From NCBI GenBank assembly GCA_964393865.1, contig CAYMUW010000009.1:1-64000 (forward strand): a stretch of 64,000 bases of DNA, read 5' to 3'. Of this stretch, positions 7,920-15,362 are shown in pieces. Each line of letters begins with the position of its first letter. Position 1 is the first letter of the stretch. The position numbers and the translations under genes were made by a program. The notes under the pieces are model-generated. The model searched no databases and had not been told where the DNA came from. It saw nothing but the letters and a program-made list of their open reading frames with translations. The stretch comes from Suilimivivens sp964393865 (GTDB lineage: Bacteria; Bacillota; Clostridia; Lachnospirales; Lachnospiraceae).

Positions 7920-7945
7920 TAACGATTGATATTTACAGCCGATAT
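7920..7945 (+). promoter_or_regulatory. Weak sigma-D-like promoter match upstream of sigK
   Basis: TAAC (7920-7923), a 14-nt spacer and GCCGATAT (7938-7945) resemble the sigma-D/sigma-28 pattern TAAA-N15-GCCGATAA, with one -35 mismatch, one -10 mismatch and a one-base short spacer. A mother-cell sigma-E promoter would be expected for sigK instead, so this may be chance. Confidence 0.2.
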
Positions 7946-8024
7946 TTGTATAATAAGTTTATTGGAAAGGCACTAGGTTATTTCCGAGGTCATAGAATAT
8001 TAAAAATGACTTTGGAGGCGCCCT

Positions 8025-8657
8025 GTGAAAACCTTTAGGCAACCTTTATCAGCGGTGGAAGAGGCGCACTATATACAGGCGTTGCAAAAGGGAGATTGTG
8101 AAGAGGCTGCTAAGGCCAGAGAAATCCTGATTGAAAGGAACCTGCGGCTGGTAGCTCACATTGCCAAAAAGTATCAGAATGTGGATGAAGATATGGAGGA
8201 TCTCATATCAATCGGCACAATAGGTCTGATCAAAGCGGTGTCTTCCTTTGATGCCGGTAAGGGGAAGCTTAGTACATATGCTTCCAGATGTATTGACAAT
8301 GAATTACTGATGTTGCTTCGCTCCAAGAAGAAGAGCTCCCGTGAGGTATCTTTGTTTGAGCCGATTGGAACAGATAAGGAAGGTAATGAGATTAATCTTC
8401 TTGATATTATTGAACATGAGCAGGAAGACATTACGGAGCAGATGGAGTTATACGAAAATACCAAAAAGCTTGTGAAGCTTCTGGATGAAGTGCTTACAGA
8501 CAGAGAGCGGGAGATTATTTGCCTCAGGTACGGATTATTAGGGGGAAGAGAGGTTACCCAGCGGGAGATCGGAGATGCACTTCATATTTCAAGAAGCTAT
8601 GTATCCAGGATAGAGAAAAAGGCCCTGTTAAAGCTGAGAGAAGGTTTTTTAGGGTGA
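8025..8657 (+). CDS. sigK: RNA polymerase sigma-K, late mother-cell sporulation sigma factor
   Basis: This 210-residue sigma-70-family protein has region 2 (RNLRLVAHIAKKY, then EDLISIGTIGLIKAVSSFDA) and region 4 with a helix-turn-helix near the end (EVTQREIGDALHISRSYVSR). The SigK-specific IGTDKEGNEINLLDII is present. It directs late mother-cell genes for cortex and coat. The start is GTG 8025 with TTTGGAGG at 8011-8018. The protein begins directly at FRQPLS, and an in-frame TGA at 8007-8009 excludes an N-terminal extension, so the hydrophobic pro-sequence of Bacillus pro-sigma-K is missing. The gene is uninterrupted (no skin element). The next gene starts 16 bp later. Confidence 0.92.
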   Translation: MKTFRQPLSAVEEAHYIQALQKGDCEEAAKAREILIERNLRLVAHIAKKYQNVDEDMEDLISIGTIGLIKAVSSFDAGKGKLSTYASRCIDNELLMLLRSKKKSSREVSLFEPIGTDKEGNEINLLDIIEHEQEDITEQMELYENTKKLVKLLDEVLTDREREIICLRYGLLGGREVTQREIGDALHISRSYVSRIEKKALLKLREGFLG

Positions 8658-8673
8658 TGGGGGAAAACAGAAT

Positions 8674-9690
8674 ATGCAGTTTAAAAAAACAGAAGAGTTA
8701 AGGACGGGGATGCGTCTGGCGCGTCCGATTTACAACAAAAACGGCGTGCTGTTGTACGAAAGAGCTTCTAAGTTGACGGAACAGGGAATTGCCAGTATCA
8801 AGAATTTTGGTTTGATCGGTATTTTTATTCTTGAACCGGCAGAACCTGTACCGCCGATGAGTACGGACGACATTGAATTTGAACGCTTTCAGACGGTTAA
8901 TGTGTTTGCGATCAAGGAGGAGATGGATCGCATAGCAGGCAACGGTAAAACAGCAAGGCTTCAGATTATCGTTTCCAATATTATTAAAAATTACGGCCAT
9001 TTGGAGAATAAGATCAATTTTATTCAGAACCTGAGAAGCGTGGAGGATTATCAGTATAAGCACGCGCTGAATGTGGCTATTCTTTGTGCTATGATGAGTA
9101 ATCAGATGAACCTGAGGGTGGAAGAGCGTTTGGATGTGGTAACGGCAGCGTTACTGCATGGTCTTGGGGATTATGAATTAATCGACAAGCTTTGTTCCTC
9201 TAATCCCAATGTGAAGCGCTATTGTATGCAGGCGGACAAGATTATCGAAAGTGAAGAGGAAGGTCAGGTGGATGCGTCCATCAAACTGATGGATGGGTCC
9301 AGTATTCTTGCGGTAGCACAGGTGTATGACAATATGACAGCCATGGGTATTGACCGGGTGCCGGAATCTGAGGTGACGGCTGTTCGCTTTCTAATGGATA
9401 AGGATGGGGTTTACTCACCGGCAGTTGTAAGTGCACTTATCAGTTCCATCAATATCCTTGTGCCCGGTGTCTGCGTGGAACTGAATACCGATGAAAAGGC
9501 GTTGGTTCTTGTAGAGAATGAAAGTAATATTTTCAGACCCATGATCCTGTGTTTTGGTGACAACTCTATTATGGACCTTGGTAACCAGACAGCCTATGGG
9601 GATGTAAAAATAAAGGATATTATGAAAACGATGGACAACCGCCATGTTATGGATACGGAAATGTTGAAAAAATATGGTTTTGGTGAATAA
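8674..9690 (+). CDS. Degenerate HD-GYP-like domain protein
   Basis: This 338-residue protein has an N-terminal region typical of HD-GYP proteins (ELRTGMRLARPIYNKNGVLL, then KLTEQGIASIKNFGL), followed by an HD-like helical domain: H130 in YKHALNVAILCAMM and LLHGLGD at 161-166. In active HD-GYP c-di-GMP phosphodiesterases the second motif is HDIGK; here the metal-binding Asp is replaced by Gly. The HHExxxGxGYP segment is not recognisable in the shortened part after it. It is therefore probably catalytically inactive and may be a c-di-GMP effector or scaffold. It sits 16 bp after sigK and 38 bp before pilT, which suggests a link to surface motility; that is inference. Confidence 0.7.
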   Translation: MQFKKTEELRTGMRLARPIYNKNGVLLYERASKLTEQGIASIKNFGLIGIFILEPAEPVPPMSTDDIEFERFQTVNVFAIKEEMDRIAGNGKTARLQIIVSNIIKNYGHLENKINFIQNLRSVEDYQYKHALNVAILCAMMSNQMNLRVEERLDVVTAALLHGLGDYELIDKLCSSNPNVKRYCMQADKIIESEEEGQVDASIKLMDGSSILAVAQVYDNMTAMGIDRVPESEVTAVRFLMDKDGVYSPAVVSALISSINILVPGVCVELNTDEKALVLVENESNIFRPMILCFGDNSIMDLGNQTAYGDVKIKDIMKTMDNRHVMDTEMLKKYGFGE

Positions 9691-9728
9691 ATATTTGTAT
9701 TTATGCAGGAAAGCTGAGGATCATTGAG

Positions 9729-10784
9729 ATGCCGACAATCGAAGAAATGCTGAAAGTTGCCAAAGAGGCAGGCGCATCCGACGTTCATCTTACGGTCGGC
9801 GTGCCGCCTAAAATGCGTGTCAACGGGGAATTAATCACGATGGATTATAACAGACTGCTGCCACCGGATACAAAGGCCTTTTTGGATGAAATTATGAATG
9901 AACAGCAGAAAGCGCGTTTTGAGGAGTGGGGAGAGTATGATATGTCCTTTTCCATTCCCAATCAGGGACGGTATCGTGCCAATGCTTATAAGCAGCGTGG
10001 CTCGGTGGCGCTTGCTCTCCGACTGGTGGGGACACATGTGCCTTCAGCGGAGTCTCTGGGGCTGCCGCCTTCGGTTATTGACCTTTATCAGAGAAAGCGT
10101 GGACTGGTACTGGTGACGGGGCCTACCGGAAGCGGAAAATCCACTACACTTGCAGCGATTGTTGACAAGATTAACAATAACAGGGAATGTCATGTGATTA
10201 CGCTGGAGGACCCTATTGAGTATCTCCATCAGCACAGACTCTCCATGGTAAACCAGAGAGAAATCGGGTTGGATTCCCAGAATTATGCAACAGCCTTAAG
10301 AGCAGCGCTGAGAGAGGATCCGGATGTTATTCTGGTAGGGGAAATGCGTGATTTTGAGACCATCAGCGTGGCGATTACGGCAGCGGAAACAGGCCATTTG
10401 GTTTTGTCTACCTTACATACCATCGGAGCAGCCAGTACAGTGGATCGTGTCATTGACGTATTCCCGCCTCACCAGCAGCAGCAGGTCCGGGTACAGTTTG
10501 CCAATGTGCTTGAGGCAGTGGTATCCCAGCAGCTGATACCCAGAGCGGATGGAAGCGGACGTGTGGCGGCTTTTGAGGTGCTTCATGCCAATCATGCGGT
10601 GAGAAATCTGATACGTGAGGCCAAATCCCATCAGCTTATGAGCATTATGCAGACCAATCGAAAGATAGGCATGATTGCCATGGACGAAGCGATTATACAG
10701 CTTTATTCCGAAGGGAAAATTACTAAGGAAATGGCCATTCAGTTTGCACAGGACCCGGACGGTATGGTGAATAAGCTGCGTTAG
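9729..10784 (+). CDS. pilT: Type IV pilus retraction ATPase PilT
   Basis: This 351-residue hexameric ATPase powers pilus retraction (twitching, DNA uptake). Visible motifs are the Walker A GPTGSGKST (131-139), Asp box EDPIEYLH (160-167), Walker B DPDVILVGEMRD (about 197-208) and His box TGHLVLSTLHT (221-231); the C-terminal AIRNLIRE-type motif of PilT appears as HAVRNLIREAKSHQL. That C-terminus argues for PilT over the extension ATPase PilB. The start is ATG 9729, with GAGG at 9716-9719. No pilB or pilC is in the window; a prepilin and prepilin peptidase are found 3 kb downstream. A terminator follows at 10840-10884. Confidence 0.92.
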   Translation: MPTIEEMLKVAKEAGASDVHLTVGVPPKMRVNGELITMDYNRLLPPDTKAFLDEIMNEQQKARFEEWGEYDMSFSIPNQGRYRANAYKQRGSVALALRLVGTHVPSAESLGLPPSVIDLYQRKRGLVLVTGPTGSGKSTTLAAIVDKINNNRECHVITLEDPIEYLHQHRLSMVNQREIGLDSQNYATALRAALREDPDVILVGEMRDFETISVAITAAETGHLVLSTLHTIGAASTVDRVIDVFPPHQQQQVRVQFANVLEAVVSQQLIPRADGSGRVAAFEVLHANHAVRNLIREAKSHQLMSIMQTNRKIGMIAMDEAIIQLYSEGKITKEMAIQFAQDPDGMVNKLR

Positions 10785-10839
10785 TAACGGTTCAGGGTAA
10801 TTTTATAAATTTTTAATTGATTTTTTGATTGATCTTATG

Positions 10840-10884
10840 TACAGTAGACATATCTGAAGCAGATTTGTCTGCTGTATTTCTTTA
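10840..10884 (+). terminator. Rho-independent terminator after pilT
   Basis: A long stem: TACAGTAGACA (10840-10850) pairs with TGTCTGCTGTA (10866-10876) with one T-G pair, and ATCTG/CAGAT continue it inward around AAG. A T-rich stretch (10877-10883) follows. The 190 bp between pilT and yifB hold no other recognisable feature. Confidence 0.7.
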
Positions 10885-10976
10885 CAATTCTATTTTAGTT
10901 TGTTTTTTCTGTATCTGATAGTTTTATCATCAGAATGTTCCAGGTTTTTCAATGTATTATGCAAAAGGAGGCAGGA

Positions 10977-12518
10977 GTGTTTAGTACGGTATTATCGGGC
11001 GCTGTCTATGGAATTGACAGCTATCTTGTTCATGTGGAGGCGGATTTATCTCCGGGTCTGCCTTGCTTTATTATGGTTGGAAATGCCGGAGGTGAGGTGA
11101 AGGAGGCCGCAGAGCGGGTGCGGGTTGCCCTGAAAAATTCCGGCATTCCGATACCACCCATGCATATTGCGGTGAATATTTCTCCGGGAGACATTAAAAA
11201 GCTGGGAACCGGATTTGATTTGCCTGTGGCCGTTGCGGTGCTGGCGGCGCTTGGCAGGATTCCCGAGAAAGCAGTTTCCGAAATACTCTTTTTGGGCGAG
11301 TTAAGTCTGGATGGAACCTTAATGCCGGTACGCGGTGTGCTGCCGATTATGGCCTGTGCATCCAAGGCGGGTATCAAACGCTGTATGGTTCCCCGGGAAA
11401 ACAGAGAGGAAGCAGCCCTTATCCGGGAAATGGAAGTTGCCGGAATGGAAAGTCTGAAGCAGGTAATAGAGTTTTTGCAGCTGCCGGAAAAGGAGCAGAA
11501 AAAAGCATTTCTGGAAAAGGCTGCCTGTTCGGCAACGGTTGTTTACGGGAACATGGAAAGAACGGTAGATTTCGGAGAGATACAGGGGCAGGAGCAGGCC
11601 AAACAGGCTGCTTTAATTGCGGCGGCAGGCTTTCATCACATGCTGCTGGTAGGGCCGCCGGGAGCGGGCAAAACCATGATTGCCAGAAGAATGCCTACAA
11701 TACTGCCGCCTCTCTCGGAGGAAGAAAGTCTGGAGGTGTCTTCTCTGTACAGTATTTCCGGGAGGCTGAAAAAGGGCAGCCCGCTGGTGCGGGAGAGACC
11801 CTTTCTGAGTCCTCATCATACCATTTCCCCACAGGCACTTTCGGGAGGCGGGAAGGTGCCCAGACCGGGGATTATCAGTCTTGCACACAGAGGCGTGCTG
11901 TTTCTGGACGAGCTTCCGGAATTTAAGAGGCAGACTCTTGATCTGCTGCGCCAGCCTTTGGAGGATAAGGAAATCCAGATTGCCAGAAGCAGCGGCTTTT
12001 TTACCTATCCTGCGGATGTGATGCTGATCGGAGCCATGAATCCCTGTCCCTGCGGTTGTTATCCGGACAGAAACAAATGCCGCTGTACGCCCTACGAGAT
12101 TCACAATTATTTAAGTCATATTTCGGGTCCTATTCTTGACAGGATCGACCTTTGCGTGATGACCCATAAGGTGGAAATCAGTGAATTGCAGTCGGGAGCA
12201 GGTGGGATGAACAGCGGCGAGATGAAAGCCCGCGTACTGGAAGCGAGAAACCTGCAAAAGGAGAGGTATCAGGGGACAAAGCTTCGTTTTAATTCTGATT
12301 TGGGACCGGCAGATATGGAGAAGTACTGCTTTTTGGAAAGCAGAGAAAAGGAAATGCTGGAAAAGCTGTGCCGCACCATGGATTTCAGCGCCAGAATCTA
12401 CCACCGGCTTCTGAAGGTTGCCAGAACCATTGCCGATTTGGATGGAGCATCCCGTATCGGAAGGGAGCATTTGGCCCAGGCGGCAAGCTTCAGGCCGGGA
12501 GATTTGTTTGACAGATAA
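10977..12518 (+). CDS. comM: YifB/ComM family AAA+ ATPase (Mg-chelatase-like)
   Basis: This 513-residue protein has an N-terminal Lon-protease-like (ChlI) domain beginning FSTVLSGAVYGIDSYLVHVE, then an AAA+ Mg-chelatase-type core with Walker A GPPGAGKT (226-233) and Walker B LFLDELPEF, and a C-terminal domain with zinc-coordinating cysteines in CPCGCYPDRNKCRC. ComM acts as a branch-migration helicase in natural transformation in Gram-negatives; in Firmicutes it is usually called YifB. The start is GTG 10977, 5 nt after AGGAGG (10966-10971); ATG 10935 is in frame but lacks homology. It precedes dprA by 17 bp, a common pair that suggests shared roles in DNA uptake and recombination. Confidence 0.9.
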   Translation: MFSTVLSGAVYGIDSYLVHVEADLSPGLPCFIMVGNAGGEVKEAAERVRVALKNSGIPIPPMHIAVNISPGDIKKLGTGFDLPVAVAVLAALGRIPEKAVSEILFLGELSLDGTLMPVRGVLPIMACASKAGIKRCMVPRENREEAALIREMEVAGMESLKQVIEFLQLPEKEQKKAFLEKAACSATVVYGNMERTVDFGEIQGQEQAKQAALIAAAGFHHMLLVGPPGAGKTMIARRMPTILPPLSEEESLEVSSLYSISGRLKKGSPLVRERPFLSPHHTISPQALSGGGKVPRPGIISLAHRGVLFLDELPEFKRQTLDLLRQPLEDKEIQIARSSGFFTYPADVMLIGAMNPCPCGCYPDRNKCRCTPYEIHNYLSHISGPILDRIDLCVMTHKVEISELQSGAGGMNSGEMKARVLEARNLQKERYQGTKLRFNSDLGPADMEKYCFLESREKEMLEKLCRTMDFSARIYHRLLKVARTIADLDGASRIGREHLAQAASFRPGDLFDR

Positions 12519-12535
12519 CAGCATGGAGGATAAGA

Positions 12536-13681
12536 GTGGACAATCAGGAAAAGATTTATCAGCTTTGGCTGCATAACCTTCCGGATATAGGAACGCGGAG
12601 AATAGGAAAGCTTTTGAAAGCTTTCGGAAGTGAGAGGGCTGTCTACGAAGCGGATCAGACACAGCTTGGCAAAGTGCTGAATGAGAGTATGGCAAAGGCG
12701 GTGAAACAGTTTTCACAGAGGTGGGATTTACAGGGGGAATATGAGAAGTTGAGGGAAAAAGGGATTTCCTTTGTTACCTGTAAGGAACAGGAATACCCCA
12801 TTTCTCTTAAGAAAATGAAAGACCCGCCCTATGCACTGTATTGGATCGGCTCCCTGCCGCCTGAAAGAGTACCGACAGCGGCGGTGATCGGAGCCAGAGA
12901 GTGTTCCGAATACGGAAGACAAATGGCGGTGGCCTTTGGGGAGAGGCTTGCCAAAAGGGGAATTTTCGTGGTAAGCGGAATGGCAAGGGGAATTGACGGA
13001 ATAGCCCAGCAGGCGGCAATCGACGGCGGAGGGAAAACCTTTGCGGTTTTGGGCTGCGGCGTAGACATCTGCTATCCGGCTTTCAACCGCCCTCTTTATG
13101 AGCAGATTATAAGCACCGGCGGAGGAATTTTGTCGGTGTTTCCGCCCGGCTCAGGACCCCGGAAGCAGAATTTTCCGGAGAGGAATCGGATTGTTGCCGG
13201 GCTTTCGGACGTGCTGCTTGTGGTGGAGGCAAGACAGCAAAGCGGTACATGGATTACCGTGGATATGGCTCTTGAACAGGGCAAAGAGGTATATGCAGTG
13301 CCGGGAAGATTAACTGACCGGTTAAGCGACGGATGTAATCTGCTGATCAGGCAGGGAGCGGGAATTGCCTTATCGCCGGAGGATTTGATACAGGAGATAG
13401 CGGTACTGATTAACAGGAAGGCAATCGCTGCTGCAGGAGATTTGAAAGAGCCGGGCGGTTTCGTTCAGAGGGGAAAAGGCGTAGAGCAGTATAGGGACGG
13501 GCGGGAAGAGGGGATTTTGGAATTTTTGGATTATACACCCCGCTCCGTGGATGAACTGCTAGCCTGCACGGAAAAGGCCGGCAAGCACAAAGAGCTCGCC
13601 TGCCTGCTTTCTCAGCTTATTGATTTATGCATGGAGGGAAAGGTAAGACAGGTGGCTGGAAGCTATGTAAGGACGTTTTAA
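12536..13681 (+). CDS. dprA: DNA-processing protein DprA (RecA loader)
   Basis: This 381-residue protein has an N-terminal helical domain, the Rossmann-like DprA core (AAVIGARECSEYG, VVSGMARGIDGIAQQAA, AVLGCGVDICYP, ERNRIVAGLSD, SGTWITVDMALEQG, YAVPG) and a C-terminal winged helix (about 310-381). DprA binds incoming single-stranded DNA and loads RecA during transformation. The start is GTG 12536, after TGGAGGA at 12524-12530. It is coupled to yifB upstream. In many Firmicutes dprA is followed by topA, but here two pilus genes are inserted between them. Confidence 0.95.
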   Translation: MDNQEKIYQLWLHNLPDIGTRRIGKLLKAFGSERAVYEADQTQLGKVLNESMAKAVKQFSQRWDLQGEYEKLREKGISFVTCKEQEYPISLKKMKDPPYALYWIGSLPPERVPTAAVIGARECSEYGRQMAVAFGERLAKRGIFVVSGMARGIDGIAQQAAIDGGGKTFAVLGCGVDICYPAFNRPLYEQIISTGGGILSVFPPGSGPRKQNFPERNRIVAGLSDVLLVVEARQQSGTWITVDMALEQGKEVYAVPGRLTDRLSDGCNLLIRQGAGIALSPEDLIQEIAVLINRKAIAAAGDLKEPGGFVQRGKGVEQYRDGREEGILEFLDYTPRSVDELLACTEKAGKHKELACLLSQLIDLCMEGKVRQVAGSYVRTF

Positions 13682-13805
13682 AATTCTCAGGCTGTGCGAA
13701 ATGGCTGTTTATGTGAAACAGACTTGCGGTTGCGCTTGCGTAAACAGAAACGATGTGATTTAATTATAGCGGAAAAGGATATGATAATAGGCGAGGAAAT
13801 AATAA

Positions 13806-14429
13806 ATGAACACGTTTCTGTATGAAGTGGTCAGCATTGACGGTGATTATGCCAATTTAAGGAGGACGGATGTGGAAAGCGATGAGTTAAAGCTGGTGGC
13901 AAGGGCGCTTCTTCCGCCGGAAATCAGAGAGGGGACCAGGCTGAAATATGAATGGTTGCAATATGAAATTCTGGAAGATGAAGACAGTGGTTTTTCTTTG
14001 ATAGAGCTTGTTTTGGTGCTTATGGTTACAGCACTTTTGGTGTGTGCCATGATTCCGCTGATCCTAGGTTATGTAAACAAGGCAAAGACATCCGCAGATC
14101 AGCAGTTTGCGGATACCATCAAAAAGTCGATTGCCGTGGTGTTGGAAGAACCCCCAATGGAAGCGGAAACGGACTGGGGCTGCCCGGAGCCGGGTGCAGT
14201 TTTATGTCTGGATGTTGCGGAGCATTTTCAGGGGGAGTTTGGAGAAAAGGTGGCGGAAAAGCTTGGCTATGACAGTGCGAAAGCCATGACCGATCCGGAA
14301 AGCGGTATTGTCTCGGAACTTCAATCATCAAAGGCTGCAAGGATTATTGTGAAGATCAACAAGGACGGCAGCTGCGGTTCGGTGGTGGTTCTTTCGGGAA
14401 GCGGAAGCCCGCTTATTACAGTGGATTGA
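13806..14429 (+). CDS. Type IV pilin-like protein with 61-residue N-terminal domain
   Basis: This 207-residue protein contains a full prepilin motif, GFSLIELVLVLMVTALLV, but starting at residue 62 rather than within the first 10-30. G62 is the expected cleavage site, F63 the new N-terminus and Glu67 the conserved +5 residue; a hydrophobic helix and a soluble C-terminal part with two or three Cys follow. The first 61 residues (FLYEVVSIDGDYANLRR ... LLPPEIREGTRLKYE) resemble the small DUF3006 fold. The gene is next to prepilin peptidase (4-nt overlap), so processing is likely. No internal start with a good ribosome binding site was found that would shorten the leader. The start is ATG 13806, with GGCGAGGA at 13790-13797. 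Confidence 0.65.
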   Translation: MNTFLYEVVSIDGDYANLRRTDVESDELKLVARALLPPEIREGTRLKYEWLQYEILEDEDSGFSLIELVLVLMVTALLVCAMIPLILGYVNKAKTSADQQFADTIKKSIAVVLEEPPMEAETDWGCPEPGAVLCLDVAEHFQGEFGEKVAEKLGYDSAKAMTDPESGIVSELQSSKAARIIVKINKDGSCGSVVVLSGSGSPLITVD

Positions 14430-14431
14430 TT

Positions 14432-15208
14432 ATGCCGGTGAGGAATATGGAATACATAGTGTTTGATATTTGGATTTTTATATTTGGAATTGTAATAGGA
14501 AGCTTTTTGAATGTGTGCATTTTCAGACTGCCCCAAGGAGAGGATATTGTGCGAAAACCTTCCCATTGCCCCCACTGCGGGCAGACGCTTAAGTGGTTTG
14601 AGCTGATTCCGCTTGTAAGCTTTCTTATGCAAAAAGGAAAATGCAGAAGCTGTCAAAAGCCTCTTTCTGTGCAGTACCCGCTTGTGGAGCTGGCTAACGG
14701 ACTTTTGTATCTCTGGATTTTTCATGTAACAGGATATTATCCGGTAAGTGTTTTATACTGCCTTAGCACCTCCGCGCTTTTGGTGGCGTCGGTGGTGGAC
14801 TGGCGTACCTATGAGATTCCGCCCTGTTGTTCTCTGGTCATAGGAGCAATGGGAGTTTTCAGAATGCTTTTGGATCTGCCACACTGGTATCGTTACGGTA
14901 TCGGGATGCTTACGGTAAGCGGTCTCTTTCTTTTGGTTTATCTTATTACCAGGGGAAAGGGGATTGGCGGCGGCGATATTAAGCTGATGGCAGCGGCCGG
15001 TCTTCTGCTGGGGTGGGACAAAATTCTTCTGGCGCTGGCCATAGGGTCGATTGCGGGCTCCGTTATTCACATCAGTCTTATGAAGCTGAAAGGCAAAAGC
15101 AGAATGCTTGCCTTTGGTCCATATCTGGCGGTTGGAATTTTCTGCGCCATGCTTTACGGGCAGGAATTGATCGATTGGTACTTAAAATTTTGTGGCTTGC
15201 AAAAATAA
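14432..15208 (+). CDS. pilD: Prepilin peptidase (A24 family), PilD-like
   Basis: This protein of about 258 residues is an integral membrane aspartic protease that cleaves and N-methylates prepilins. The cytoplasmic N-terminal domain has paired zinc cysteines (CPHCG and CRSCQ) needed for the methylase activity, after FGIVIGSFLNVCIFRLPQGE. Catalytic aspartates are in VDWRTYEIP and GGGDIKLMAAAG, between several hydrophobic helices. The start is uncertain: TTG 14426 overlaps the pilin stop, and ATG 14432 and ATG 14447 are in frame, with no clear ribosome binding site. It directly follows the long-leader pilin gene, its likely substrate. Confidence 0.88.
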   Translation: MPVRNMEYIVFDIWIFIFGIVIGSFLNVCIFRLPQGEDIVRKPSHCPHCGQTLKWFELIPLVSFLMQKGKCRSCQKPLSVQYPLVELANGLLYLWIFHVTGYYPVSVLYCLSTSALLVASVVDWRTYEIPPCCSLVIGAMGVFRMLLDLPHWYRYGIGMLTVSGLFLLVYLITRGKGIGGGDIKLMAAAGLLLGWDKILLALAIGSIAGSVIHISLMKLKGKSRMLAFGPYLAVGIFCAMLYGQELIDWYLKFCGLQK

Positions 15209-15288
15209 TCTAAAATAGATCGTGTTAAAATCACTTTGTTGGGGACATATATTATTAATAGAAGAAAAAGCTGTCACAAAATTTTCAC

Positions 15289-15317
15289 TTGCCAGTGAAA
15301 AAAAAGTGGTGTATAGT
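15289..15317 (+). promoter_or_regulatory. Sigma-A promoter for topA
   Basis: TTGCCA (15289-15294), a 17-bp spacer and TATAGT (15312-15317) lie 46 bp before the topA ATG. The spacing is exact and each hexamer has one or two mismatches to consensus. It would drive topA. Confidence 0.7.
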
Positions 15318-15362
15318 TGAGCACGTTATAACTTTATAACTTGAAAGAATAGGGGAAATGAG

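Noticed and set aside
8025..8657. Skin-type interruption of sigK
   Set aside because: The reading frame is continuous through regions 2 to 4.
13695..13745. Inverted CTGTTT/AAACAG repeats after dprA as a terminator
   Set aside because: Short 6-7 bp arms without T tract; not convincing.
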